From Micromussa lordhowensis (taxonomy: Eukaryota; Cnidaria; Anthozoa; Scleractinia; Lobophylliidae): a stretch of 64,000 bases of DNA. The translations under genes and the position numbers were made by a program. How positions within the stretch are numbered: position 1 is the first letter of the stretch; every line of letters starts with the position of its first letter. Below the pieces are notes generated by a model. That model did not search any database. It was not told the origin of the DNA and saw nothing but the letters and a program-made list of their open reading frames with translations. Positions 25,001-37,587 of the stretch are shown piece by piece. The stretch is taken from NCBI GenBank assembly GCA_964020085.1, contig OZ026599.1, forward strand, positions 29,357,033-29,421,032. The letters run 5' to 3'.

Positions 25001-28000
25001 CCAGGGTGTCTTTGCTGGCCTTCTTTTTGCAGGAGTTTGACCTGCTCCCAACTTTGCAGAATTTCAGAAAACGCGCGATGGGCGTCCCCTTGGCAAATTT
25101 GACATAGCTCGGCTCCACGGGCTCTTTTAGAGGCGCGGTTTGCAGCAAAATGTTGTGCTAGGTTGGCACTTTAAGGAAATTTTAGTTAAGACATGATGGC
25201 ATTCGCGCCAGGGTAGTTTTTCTGGCCTTCTTTTTGCAGGAGTTTGACCTGCTCCCAACTTTGCAGAATTTCAAGAAAACGCGCGCTGGGGTCCCCTTGG
25301 CAAATTTGACATAGCTCGGCTCCACGGGCACTTTTAGAAGCGCGGTTTGCAGCAAAATGTTGTGCTAGGTTGGCACTTCAAGGAAATTCTAAATAGGACA
25401 TGATGACATTCGCGCCAGGGTAGTTTTTTTGGCCTTCTGTTTGCAGGAGATTGACCTGCTCCCAACTTTGCAGAATTTCTGAAAACGCGCGCTGGGGGTC
25501 CCTATGGCAAATTTGACATAGCTCGGCTCCATGGGCACTTTTAGAGGCGTGGTTTGCAGCAAAATGTTGTGCTAGGTTGGCACTTCAAGGAAATTTTAGT
25601 TAGGACATGATGGCATTCGCGCCAGGGTAGTTTTTCTGGCCTTCTTTTTGCAGGAGTTTGACCTGCTCCCAACTTTGCAGAATTTCAGAAAACGCGCGCT
25701 GGGGGTCCCCTTGGCAAATTTGACATAGCTCGGCTCCACAAGCACTTTTAGAGGCGCGGTTTGCAGCAAAATATTGTGCTAGGCTAGCACTTGAAGGAAA
25801 TTCTAGTTAGGACATGATAACATTCGCGCCAGGGTGTTTTTTCTGGCCTTATTTTTGCAGGAGTTTGACCTGCTCCCAACTTTGCAGAATTTCAGAAAAC
25901 GCGCGCTGGGGGTCCCCTTGGCAAATTTGCCATAGCTCGGCTCCACGGGCTTTTTTAGAGGCGCAGTTTGCAGCAAAATGTTGTGCTAGGTTGGCACTTT
26001 AAGGAAATTGTAGTTAGAACATGATGGCATTCGCCCCAGGGTGTCTTTGCTGGCCTTCTTTTTGCAGGAGTTTGACCTGCTCCCAACTTTGCAGAATTTC
26101 AGAAAACGCGCGATGGGGGTCCCCTTGGCAAATTTGACATAGCTCGGCTCCACGGGCACTTTTAGAGGCGTGGTTTGCAGCAAAATGTTGTGCTAGGTTG
26201 GCACTTTAAGGAAATTTTAGTTAAGACATGATGGCTTTCGCGCCAGGGTGTTTTTTCTGGCCTTCTTTTTGCAGGAGTTTGACCTGCTCCCAACTTTGCA
26301 GAATTTCAGAAAACGCGCGCTTGGGGTCCACTTGGCAAATTTGACATAGCTCGGCTCCACGGGCACTTTTAGAGGCGCGGTTTGCAGCAAAATGTTGTGC
26401 TAGGTTGGCACTTTAAGGAAATCCTAGTTAGGACATGATGGCATTCGCGCCAGGGTAGTTTTTCTGGCCTTCTTTTTGCAGGAGTTTGACCTGCTCCCAA
26501 CTTTGCAGAATTTCAGAAAACGCGCGCTGGGGTCCCCTTGGCAAATTTGACATAGCTCGGCTCCACGGCCTCTTTTAGAGGCGCGGTTTGCAGCAAAATG
26601 TTGTGCTAGGTTGGCACTTCAAGGAAATGCAAGTTAAGACATGATGGCATTCGCGCCAGGGTGTTTTTTCTGGCCTTCTTTTTGCAGGAGTTTGACCTGC
26701 TCCCAACTTTGCAGAATTTCAGAAAACGCGCGCTGGGGTCCCCTTGGCAAATTTGACATAGCTCGGCTCCACGGGCACTTTTAGAAGCGCGGTTTGCAGC
26801 AAAATGTTGTGCTAGGTTGGCACTTTAAGGAAATTTTAGTTAGGACATGATGACATTCGCGCCAGGGTAGTTTTTCTGGCCTTCTGTTTGCAGGAGATTG
26901 ACCTGCTCCCAACTTTGCAGAATTTCAGAAAACGCGCGCTGGGGGTCCCTTTGGCAAATTTGACATAGCTCGGCTCCATGGGCACTTTTAGAGGCGTGGT
27001 TTGCAGCAAAATGTTGTGCTAGGTTGGCACTTGAAGGAAATTTTAGTTAGGACATGATGGCATTCTTGCCAGGGTAGTTTTTCTGGCCTTCTTTTTGCAA
27101 GAGTTTGACCTGCTCCCAACTTTGCAGAATTTCAGAAAACGCGCGCTGGGGGTCCCCTTGGCAAATTTGACATAGCTCGGCTCCACAAGCACTTTTAGAG
27201 GCGCGGTTTGCAGAAAAATATTGTGCTAGGTTAGCACTTGAAGGAAATTTTAGTTAGGACATGATAACATTCGCGCCAGTGTGTTTTTTCTGGCCTTATT
27301 TTTGCAGGAGTTTGACCTGCTCCCAACTTTGCAGAATTTCAGAAAACGCGCGCTGGGGGTCCCCTTGGCAAATTTGCCATAGCTCGGCTCCACGGGCACT
27401 TTTAGAGGCGCAGTTTGCAGCAAAATGTTGTGCTAGGTTTGCAATTTAAGGAAATTGTAGTTACAACATGATGGCATTCGCCCCAGGGTGTCTTTGCTGG
27501 CCTTCTTTTTGCAGGAGTTTGACCTGCTCCCAACTTTGCAGAATTTCAGAAAACGCGCGATGGGGGTCCCCTTGGCAAATTTGACATAGCTCGGCTCCAC
27601 GGGCACTTTCAGAGGCGCGGTTTGCAGCAAAATGTTGTGCTGGGTTGGTACTTTAAGGAAATTTTAGTTAAGACATGATGGCATTCGCGCCAGGGTGTTT
27701 TCTCTGGCCTTCTTTTTGCAAGAGTTTGACCTGCTCCCAACTTTGCAGAATTTCAGAAAACGCGCGCTTGGGGTCCACTTGGCAAATTTGACATAGCTCG
27801 GCTCCACGGGCACTTTTAGAGGCGCGGTTTGCAGCAAAATGTTGTGCTAGGTTGGCACTTCAAGGAAATCCTAGTTAGGACATGATGGCATTCGCGCCAG
27901 GGTAGTTTTTCTGGCCTTCTTTTTGCAGGAGTTTGACCTGCTCCCAACTTTGCAGAATTTCAGAAAACGCGCGCTGGGGTCCCCTTGGCAAATTTGACAT

Positions 28001-29508
28001 AGCTCGGCTCCACGGGCACTTTTAGAAGCGCGGTTTGCAGCAAAATGTTGTGCTAGGTTGGCACTTCAAGGAAATTCTAGTTAGGACATGATGACATTCG
28101 CGCCAGGGTAGTTTTTCTGGCCTTCTGTTTGCAGGAGATTGACCTGCTCCCAACTTTGCAGAATTTCAGAAAACGGGCGCTGGGAGTCCCTTTGGCAAAT
28201 TTGACATAGCTCGGCTCCATGGGCACTTTTAGAGGCGTGGTTAGCAGCAAAATGTTGTGCTAGGTTGGCACTTTAAGGAAATTTTAGTTACGACATGATG
28301 GCATTCGCGCCAGGGTAGTTTTTCTGGCCTTCTTTTTGCAGAAGTTTGACCTGCTTCCAACTTTGCAGAATTTCAGAAAACGCGCGCTGGGGGTCCCCTT
28401 GGCAAATTTGACATAGCTCGGCTCCACAAGCACTTTTAGAGGCGCGGTTTGCAGCAAAATATTGTGCTAGGTTAGCACTTTAAGGAAATTCTAGTAAGGA
28501 CATGATAACATTCGCGCCAGGGTGTTTTTTCTGGCCTTATTTTTGCAGGAGTTTGACCTGCTCCCAACTTTGCAGAATTTCAGAAAACGCGCGCTGGGGG
28601 TCCCCTTGGCAAATTTGCCATAGCTCGGCTCCACGGGCACTTTTAGAGGCGCAGTTTGCAGCAAAATGTTGTGCTAGGTTGGCACTTTAAGGAAATCGTA
28701 GTTAGGACATGATGGCATTCGCGCCAGGGTGTTTTTTCTGGCCTTCTTTTTGCAGGAGTTTGACCTGCTCCCAACTTTGCAGAATTTCAGAAAACGCGCG
28801 CTGGGGGTCCCCTTGGCAAATTTGACATAGCTCGGCTCCACGGGCACTTTTAGAGGCGCGGTTTGCAGCAAAATGGAACGTTGTGCTAGGTTGGCACTTC
28901 AAGGAAATTGTAGTTAGGACATGATGGCATTCGCGCCAGGGTGTTTTTTCTGGCCTTCTTTTTGCAGGAGTTTGACCTGCTCCCAACTTTGCAGAATTTC
29001 AGAAAACGCGCGCTGGGGGTCCCCTTGGCAAATTTGACATAGCTCGGCTCCACAAGCACTTTTAGAGGCGCGGTTTGCAGCAAAATATTGTGCTAGGTTA
29101 GCACTTCAAGGAAATTTTAGTTAGGACATGATAACATTCGCGACAGTGTGTTTTTTCTGGCCTTATTTTTGCAGGAGTTTGACCTGCTCCCAACTTTGCA
29201 GAATTTCAGAAAACGCGCGCTGGGGGTCCCCTTGGCAAATTTGCCATAGCTCGGCTCCACGGGCACTTTTAGAGGCGCAGTTTGCAGCAAAATGTTGTGC
29301 TAAGTTTGCAATTTAAGAAAAAGGTAGTTACGACATGATGGCGTTCGCGCCAGGGTGTTTTTTCTGGCCTTCTTTTTGCAGGAGTTTGACCTGCTCCCAA
29401 CTTTGCAGAATTTCAGAAAACGCGCGCTGGGGGTCCCCTTGGCAAATTTGACATAGCTCGGCTCCACGGGCACTTTTAGAGGCGCGGTTTGCAGCAAAAT
29501 GTTGTGCT
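22032..29508 (+). repeat. Block D, irregular HOR marked by a GCCATAG monomer
   Basis: About 36 monomers. A distinctive monomer carries GATAACATTCGC, a GGCCTTATTTTTGC tract and GCCATAGC in place of GACATAGC. It occurs with GCCATAG near 23860, 24894, 25929, 27376, 28617 and 29243, that is at intervals of about 5, 5, 7, 6 and 3 monomers. The monomer after it usually reads CGCCCCAGGGTGTCTTTGC with GCGCGATGG. GGTAGTTTTTCTGG tracts, CCATGGGCAC and CCACAAGCAC variants fill the intervals. Short units of 5-7 monomers were amplified and then edited by loss of whole monomers. Confidence 0.8.
28876..28880 (+). other. 5-bp insertion GAACG within a monomer
   Basis: The usual GCAAAATGTTGTGC reads GCAAAATGGAACGTTGTGC here, so that monomer is about 212 bp. 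I saw no other copy of this insertion in the window. It accounts for the 626-bp spacing between the marker monomers at 28502 and 29128 (3 x 207 + 5). Confidence 0.8.
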
Positions 29509-32500
29509 AGGTTGGCACTTCAAGGACATTTTAGTGAGGACATGATGGCATTCGCGCCAGGGTGTTTTTTCTGGCCTTCTCTTTGCAGGAGTTTGACCTG
29601 CTCCCAACTTTGCAGAATTTTAGAAAACGCGCGCTGGTGGTCCCCTTGGCAAATTTGACATAGCTCGGCTCCACGGGCACTTTTAGAGGCGCGGTTTGCA
29701 GCAAAATGTTGTGCTAGGTTGGCACTTCAAGGACATTTTAGTTAGGACATGATGGCATTCGCGCCAGGGTGTTTTTTCTGGCCTTCTCTTTGCAGGAGTT
29801 TGACCTGCTCCCAACTTTGCAGAATTTCAGAAAACGCGCGCTGGGGGTCCCAATGGCAAATTTGACATAACTCGGCTCCACGGGCACTTTTAGAGGCGCG
29901 GATTGCAGCAAAATGTTGTGCTAGGTTGGCACGTCAAGGAAATCCTAGTTAGGACATGATGGCATTCGCGCCAGGGTGTTTTTTTTTTAAGGCCTTCTTT
30001 TTGCAGGAGTTTGACCTGCTCCCAACCTTGCAGAATTTCAGAAAACGCGCGCTGGGGGTCCCCTTGGCAAATTTGACATAGCTCGGCTCCACGGGCACTT
30101 TTAGAGGCGCGGTTTGCACGAAAATGTTGTGCTAGGTGGGCACTTCAAGGAAATTTTAGTTAGAACATGATGGCATTCGCGCCAGGGTGTTTTTTCTGCC
30201 CTTCTTTTTGCAAGAGTTTGACCTGCTCCCAACTTTGCAGAATTTCAGAAACCGCGCGCTGGGGGTCCCCTTGGCAAATTTGACATAGCTCGGCTCCACG
30301 GGCATTTTTAGACGCGCGGTTTGCAGCAAAATGTTGTGCTAGGTTGGCACTTTAAGGAAATTTAAGTTAGAACATGATGGCATTCGCGCCAGGGTGTTTT
30401 TTTTTGGAGTTCTTTTTGCAGGAGTTTGACCTGCTCCCAACTTTGCAGAATTTCAGAAAACGCGCGCTGGGGTCCCCTTGGCAAATTTGACATAGCTCGG
30501 CTCCACGGGCACTTTTAGAGGCGCAGTTTGCAGCAAAATGTTCTGCTAGGTTGGCACTTCAAGGAAATTTTAGTTAGGACATGATGGCATTCGCGCCAGG
30601 GTGTTTTTTTCTGGCCTTCTTTTTGCAGGAGTTTGACCTGCTCCCAACTTTGCAGAATTTCAGAAAACGCGCGCTGGGGGTCCCCTTGGCAAATTTCACA
30701 TAGCTCGGCACCATGGCACTTTTAGGGGCGCGGCTTGCAGCAAAATGTTGTGCTAGGTTGGCACTTTAAGGAAATCTAAGTTAGGACATGATGGCACTCG
30801 CGCCAGGGTGTTTTTTTTGGCCTTCTTTTTGCAGGAGTTTGACCTGCTCCCAACTTTGCAGAATTTCAGAAAACGCGCGCTGGGGGTGCCCTTGGCAAAT
30901 TTGACATAGCTCGGCTCCACGGGCACTTTTAGAGGCGCGGTTTGCAGCAAAATGTTGTGCTAGGTTGGCACTTCAAGGACAATTTAGTTAGGACATGATG
31001 GCATTTGCGCCAGGGTGTTTTTTCTGGCCTTCTCTTTGCAGGAGTTTGACCTGCTCCCAACTTTGCAGAATTTCAGAAATCGCGCGCTGGGGGTCCCCTT
31101 GGCAAATTTGACATAGCTCGGCTCCACGGGCACTTTTAGAGGCGCGGTTTGCAGCAAAATGTTGTGCTAGGCTAACACTTTAAGGAAATCCTAGTTAGGA
31201 TATGATGGCGTTCGCGCCAGAGTGTTTTTTCTGGCCTTCTTTTTGCAGGAGTTTGACCTGCTCTCAACTTTGCAGAATTTCAGAAAACGCGCGCTGGGGG
31301 TCCCCTTGGAAAATTTGACATAGCTCGGCTCCACGGGCATTTTTAGAGGCGCGGTTTGCAGCAAAATGTTGTGCTAGGTTGGCACTTTAAGGAAATTTAA
31401 GTTAGAACATGATGGCATTCGCGCCAGGGTGTTTTTTTTGGAGTTCTTTTTGCAGGAGTTTGACCTGCTCTTAACTTTGCAGAATTTCAGAAAACGCGCG
31501 CTGGGGTCCCCTTGGCAAATTTGACATAGCTCGGCTCCACGGGCACTTTTAGAGGCGCGGTTTGCAGGAAAATGTTGTGCTAGGTTGGCACTTCAAGGAA
31601 ATTTTAGTTAGGACATGATCGCATTCGCGCCAGGGTGTTTTTCTGGCCTTCTTTTTGCAAGAGTTTGACCTGCTCCCAACTTTGCAGAATTTCAGAAAAC
31701 GCGCGCTGGGGGTCCCCTTGGCAAATTTGACATAGCTCGGCTCCACGGGCATTTTTAGAGGCGCGGTTTGCAGCAAAATGTTGTGCTAGGTTGGCACTTT
31801 AAGGAAATTTAAGTTAGAACATGATGGCATTCGCGCCAGGGTGTTTTTTTTGGAGTTCTTTTTGCAGGAGTTTGACCTGCTCCCAACTTTGCAGAATTTC
31901 AGAAAACGCGCGCTGGGGTCCCCTTGGCAAATTTGACATAGCTCGGCTCCACGGGCACTTTTAGAGGCGCAGTTTGCAGCAAAATGTTGTGCTAGGTTGG
32001 CACTTTAAGGAAATCTTAGTTAGGACATGATGGCATTCGCGCCAGGGTGTTTTTTTCTGGCCTTCTTTTTGCAGGAGTTTGACCTGCTCCCAACTTTGCA
32101 GAATTTCAGAAATCGCGCGCTGGGGGTCCCCTTGGCAAATTTGACATAGCTCGGCTCCACGGGCACTTTTAGAGGCGCGGTTTGCAGCAAAATGTTGTGC
32201 TAGGTTGGCACTTCAAGGACATTTTAGTTAGGACATGATGGCATTCGCGCCAGGGTGTTTTTTCTGGCCTTCTCTTTGCAGGAGTTTGACCTGCTCCCAA
32301 CTTTGCAGAATTTCAGAAATCGCGCGCTGGGGGTCCCCTTGGCAAATTTGACATAGCTCGGCTCCACGGGCACTTTTAGAGGCGCGGTTTGCAGCAAAAT
32401 GTTGTGCTAGGTTAACACTTTAAGGAAATCCTAGTTAGAATATGATGGCGTTCGCGCCAGGGTGTTTTTTCTGGCCTTCTTTTTGCAAGAGTTTGACCTG

Positions 32501-33437
32501 CTCCCAACTTTGCAGAATTTCAGAAAACGCGCGCTGGGGGTCCCCTTGGCAAATTTGACATAGCTCGGCTCCACGGGCACTTTTAGAGGCGCGGTTTGCA
32601 GCAAAATGTTGTGCTAGGTTGGCACTTCAAGGACATTTTAGTTAGGACATGATGGCATTCGCGCCAGGGTGTTTTTTCTGGCCTTCTCTTTGCAGGAGTT
32701 TGACCTGCTCCCAACTTTGCAGAATTTTAGAAAACGCGCGCTGGGGGTCCCCTTGGCAAATTTGACATAGCTCGGCTCCACGGGCACTTTTAGAGGCGCG
32801 GTTTGCAGCAAAATGTTGTGCTAGGTTGGCACTTGATGGAAATTGTAATTAAGAGATGATGGCATTCGCGCCAGGGTGTTTTTTTGGCCTTCTTTTTGCA
32901 GGAGTTTGACCTGCTCCCAACTTTGCAGAATTTCAGAAAACGCGCGCTGGGGGTCCCCTTCGCAAATTTGACATACCTCGGCTCCACGGGCACTTTTAGA
33001 GGCGCGGTTTGCAGCAAAATGTTGTGCTAGGTTGGCACTTTGAGGAAATCTTAGTTAGGACATGATGGCATTCGCGCCAGGGTGTTTTTTCTGGCCTTCT
33101 TTTTGCAGGAGTTTGACCTGCTCCCAACTTTGCAGAATTTCAGAAAACGCGCGCTGGGGGTCCCCTTGGCAAATTTGACATAGCTCGGCTCCACGGGCAC
33201 TTTTAGAGGCGCGGTTTGCAGCAAAATGTTGTGCTAGGTTGGCACTTTAAGGACATTTTAGTTAGGACATGATGGCATTCGCGCCAGGGTGTTTTTTCTG
33301 GCCTTCTCTTTGCAGGAGTTTGACCTGCTCCCAACTTTGCAGAATTTTAGAAATCGCGCGCTGGGGGTCCCCTTGGCAAATTTGACATAGCTCGGCTCCA
33401 CGGGCACTTTTAGAGGCGCGGTTTGCAGCAAAATGTT
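29509..33437 (+). repeat. Block E, diverse mixed monomers
   Basis: About 19 monomers with weak higher-order order. It holds most of the small oddities: a T10 tract followed by AAGG near 29980, GCACGAAAATG at 30117, CCATGGCAC with a 1-bp loss at 30712, and GGAGTTCTTTTTGC in place of GGCCTTCTTTTTGC near 30407, 31439 and 31853. A roughly 6-monomer similarity (offset about 1240) links 30960-31400 with 32200-32640, marked by AGAAATCGCGCGC and TAACACTTTAAGG. The GGACATTTTAG with TTCTCTTTGCAGG family, common later, first appears here. Confidence 0.7.
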
Positions 33438-35930
33438 GTGCTAGGTTAACACTTTAAGGAAATCCTAGTTAAAATATGATGGCGTTCGCGCCAGGGTGTT
33501 TTTTCTGGCCTTCTTTTTGCAGGAGTTTGACCTGCTCCCAACTTTGCAGAATTTCAGAAAACGCGCGCTGGGGGTCCCCTTGGCAAATTTGACATAGCTC
33601 GGCTCCACGGGCATTTTTAGAGGCGCGGTTTGCAGCAAAATGTTGTGCTAGGTAGGCACTTCAAGGACATTTTAGTTAGGACATGATGGCATTCGCGCCA
33701 GGGTGTTTTTTTCTGGCCTTCTCTTTGCAGGAGTTTGACCTGCTCCCAACTTTGCAGAATTTTAGAAAACGCGCGCTGGGGGTCCCCTTGGCAAATTTGA
33801 CATAGCTCGGCTCCACGGGCACTTTTAGAGGCGCGGTTTGCAGCAAAATGTTGTGCTAGGTTGGCACTTCAAGGACATTTTAGTTAGGACATGATGGCAT
33901 TCGCGCCAGGGTGTTTTTTCTGGCCTTCTCTTTGCAGGAGTTTGACCTGCTCCCAACTTTGCAGAATTTTAGAAAACGCGCGCTGGGGGTCCCCTTGGCA
34001 AATTTGACATAGCTCGGCTCCACGGGCACTTTTAGAGGCGCGGTTTGCAGCAAAATGTTGTGCTAGGTTGGCACTTGAAGGAAATTGTAATTAGGAGATG
34101 ATGGCATTCGCGCCAGGGTGTTTTTTTTGGCCTTCTTTTTGCAGGAGTTTGACCTGCTCCCAACTTTGCAGAATTTCAGAAAACGCGCGCTGGGGGTCCC
34201 CTTGGCAAATTTGACATACCTCGGCTCCACGGGCACTTTTAGAGGCGCGGTTTGCAGCAAAATGTTGTGCTAGGTTGGCACTTCGAGGAAATTTTAGTTA
34301 GGACATGATGGCATTCGCGCCAGGGTGTTTTTTCTGGCCTTCTTTTTGCAGGAGTTTGACCTGCTCCCAACTTTGCAGAATTTCAGAAAACGCGCGCTGG
34401 GGGTCCCCTTGGCAAATTTGACATAGCTCGGCTCCACGGGCACTTTTAGAGGCGCGGTTTGCAGCAAAATGTTGTGCAAGGTTAACACTTTAAGGAAATC
34501 CTAGTTAGGACATGATGGCATTCGCGCAAGGGTGTTTTTTTCTGGCCTTTTTTTTGCAGGAGTTTGACCTGCTCCCAACTTTGCAGAATTTCAGAAATCG
34601 CGCGCTGGGGGTCCCCTTGGCAAATTTGACATAGCTCGGCTCTACGTGCACTTTTAGAGGCGCGGTTTGCAGCAAAATGTTGTGCTAGGTTGGCACTTTA
34701 AGGAAATTGTAGTTAGGATATGATGGCGTTCGCGCCAGGGTGTTTTTTTTGGCCTTCTTTTTGCAGGAGTTTGACCTGCTCCCAACTTTGCAGAATTTCA
34801 GAAAACGCGCGCTGGGGGTCCCCTTGGTAAATTTGACATAGCTCGGCTCCACGGGCACTTTTAGAGGCGCGCTTTGCAGCAAAATGTTGTGCTAGGTTGG
34901 CACTTTAAGGACATTTTAGTTAGGACATGATGGCATTCGCGCCAGGGTGTTTTTTCTGGCCTTCTCTTTGCAGGAGTTTGACCTGCTCCCAACTTTGCAG
35001 AATTTTAGAAAACGCGCGCTGGGGGTCCCCTTGGCAAATTTGACATAGCTCGGCTCCACGGGCACTTTTAGAGGCGCGGTTTGCAGCAAAATGTTGTGCT
35101 AGGTTGGCACTTCAAGGACATTTTAGTTAGGACATGATGGCATTCGCGCCAGGGTGTTTTTTCTGGCCTTCTCTTTGCACGAGTTTGACCTGCTCCCAAC
35201 TTTGCAGAATTTTAGAAAACGCGCGCTGGGGGTCCCCTTGGCAAATTTGACATAGCTCGGCTCCACGGGCACTTTTAGAGGCGCGGTTTGCAGCAAAATG
35301 TGTTGCTTGGTTGGCACTTCGAGGAAATGTTAGTTAGGAGATCATGGCATTCGCGCCAGGGTGTTTTTTTCTGGCCTTCATTTTGCAGGACTTTGACCTG
35401 CTCCCAACTTTGCAGAATTTCAGAAAACGCGCGCTGGGGGTCCCCTTGGCAAATTTGACATAGCTCGGCTCCACGGGCACTTTTAGAGGCGCGCTTTGCA
35501 GCAAAATGTTGTGCTAGGTTGGCACTTTAAGGAAATCTAAGTTAGGACATGATGGCACTCGCGGCAGGGTGTTTTTTTTGGCCTTCTTTTTGCAGGAGTT
35601 TGACCTGCTCCCAACTTTGCAGAATTTCAGAAAACGCGCGCTGGGGGTCCCCTTGGCAAATTTGACATAGCTCGGCTCCACAGGCACTTTTAGAGGCGCG
35701 GTTTGGAGCGAAATGTTGTGCTAGGTTGGCACTTCAAGGAAATTTAAGTTAGGACATGATGGCAGTCGCGCCAGGGTGTTTTTTCTGGCCTTTTTTTTGC
35801 AGGAGTTTGACCTGCTCCCAACTTTGCAGAATTTCAGAAATCGCGCGCTGGGGGTCCCCTTGGCAAATTTGACATAGCTCGGCTCCACGGGCACTTTTAG
35901 AGGCGCGGTTTGCAGCAAAATGTTGTGCTA
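33438..35930 (+). repeat. Segment F1 (paralogue of F2 at 40272-42555)
   Basis: About 12 monomers that reappear in order at offset 6834 before about 34260 and 6627 after it. F2 therefore lacks one monomer (about 34265-34470). Shared markers are GACATACCTCGG near 34213 and 41051, GGCTCTACGTGCAC near 34640 and 41264, TTGGTAAATTTG near 34827, CTTTGCACGAG near 35175, and GTTTGGAGCGAAATG near 35702 and 42332. Confidence 0.8.
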
Positions 35931-36759
35931 AGTTAACACTTTAAGGAAATCGTAGTAAGGATATGATGGCGTTCGCGCCGGGGTGTTTTTTCTGGCCTTC
36001 TTTTTGCAGGAGTTTGACCTGCTCCCAACTTTGCAGAATTTCAGAAAACGCGCGCTGGGGGTCCCCTTGGCAAATTTGACATAGCTCGGCTCCATGGCAC
36101 TTTTAGAGGCGCGGTTTGCAGCAAAATGTTGTGCTAGGTTGGCACTTTAAGGAAATCTAAGTAAGGACATGATGGCACTCGCGCCAGGGTGTTTTTTTTG
36201 GCCTTCTTTTTGCAGGAGTTTGACCTGCTCCCAACTTTGCAGAATTTCAGAAAACGCGGGCTGGGGGTCCCCTTGGCAAATTTGACATAGCTCGGCTCCT
36301 CGGGCACTTTTAGAGGCGCGGTTTGCAGCAAAATGTTGTGCAAGGTTAACACTTTAAGGAAATCCTAGTTAGGACATGATGGCATTCGCGCCAGGGTGTT
36401 TTTTTCTGGCCTTTTTTTTGCAGGAGTTTGACCTGCTCCCAACTTTGCAGAATTTCAGAAATCGCGCGCTGGGGGTCCCCTTGGCAAATTTGACATAGCT
36501 CGGCTCCACGTGCACTTTTAGAGGCGCGGTTTGCAGCAAAATGTTGTACTAGGTTGGCACTTTAAGGAAATTGTAGTCAGGATATGATGGCGTTCGCGCC
36601 AGGGTGTTTTTTCTGGCCTTCTTTTTGCAGGAGTTTGACCTGCTCCCAACTTTGCAGAATTTTAGAAAACGCGCACTGGGTGTCCCCTTGGCAAATTTGA
36701 CATAGCTCGGCTCCACGGCCACTTTTAGAGGCGCGGTTTGCAGCAAAATGTTGTGCAAG

Positions 36760-37587
36760 GTTGGCACTTTAAGGAAATGTAAGTTAGGACATGATGGCAT
36801 TCGCCCCAGGGTGTTTTTTCTGGCCTTCTTTTTGCAGGAGTTTGACCTGCTCCCAACTTTGCAGAATTTTAGAAAACGCGCGCTGGGGGTCCCCTTGGCA
36901 AATTTGACATAGCTCGGCCACAAGGGCACTTTTAGAGGCACGGTTTGCAGCAAAATGTTGTGCTCGGTTGGCAATTTAAGGAAATTGTAGTTAGGACATG
37001 ATGGCATTCGCGCCAGGGTGTTTTTTCTGGCCTTCTTTTTGCAGGAGGTTGACCTGCTCCCAACTTTGCAGAATTTCAGAAAACGCGCGCTGGGGGTCCC
37101 CTTGGAAAATTTAACATAGCTCGGCTCCACGGGCACTTTTAGAGGCGCGGTTTGCAGCAAAATGTTGTGCTAGGGCAGCATTTCAAGGAAATCCTAGTTA
37201 GGACATGATGGCATTCGCGCCAGGTTGTTTTTTTTGGCCTTCTTTTTGCAGGAGTTTGACCTGCTCCCAACTTTGCAGAATTTCAGAAAACGCGCGCTGG
37301 GGGTCCCCTTGGCAAATTTGACATAGCTCGGCTCCACGGGCACTTTTAGAGGCGCGGTTTGCAGCAAAATGTTGTGCTAGGTTCGCACTTGAAGGAAATT
37401 TTAGTTAGGACATGATGGCATTCGCGCCAGGGTGTTTTTCCTGGCCTTATTTTTGCAGGAGTTTGACCTGCTCCCAACTTTGCAGAATTTTAGAAAACGC
37501 GCGCTGGGGGTCCCCTTGGCAAATTTGACATAGCTCGGCTCCACAGGCACTTTTAGAGGCGCGGTTTGCAGAAAAATGTTGTGCTAG
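36760..37587 (+). repeat. Four-monomer unit, first copy (828 bp)
   Basis: Contains GTGCTCGGTTGGCAATT (36959), GCTAGGGCAGCATTT (37167) and GGTTCGCACTTG (37380). The unit repeats directly downstream at offset 828. Small differences exist, such as CGGCCACAAGGG here against CGGCCCCAAGGG in the second copy. Start and end are approximate. Confidence 0.75.
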
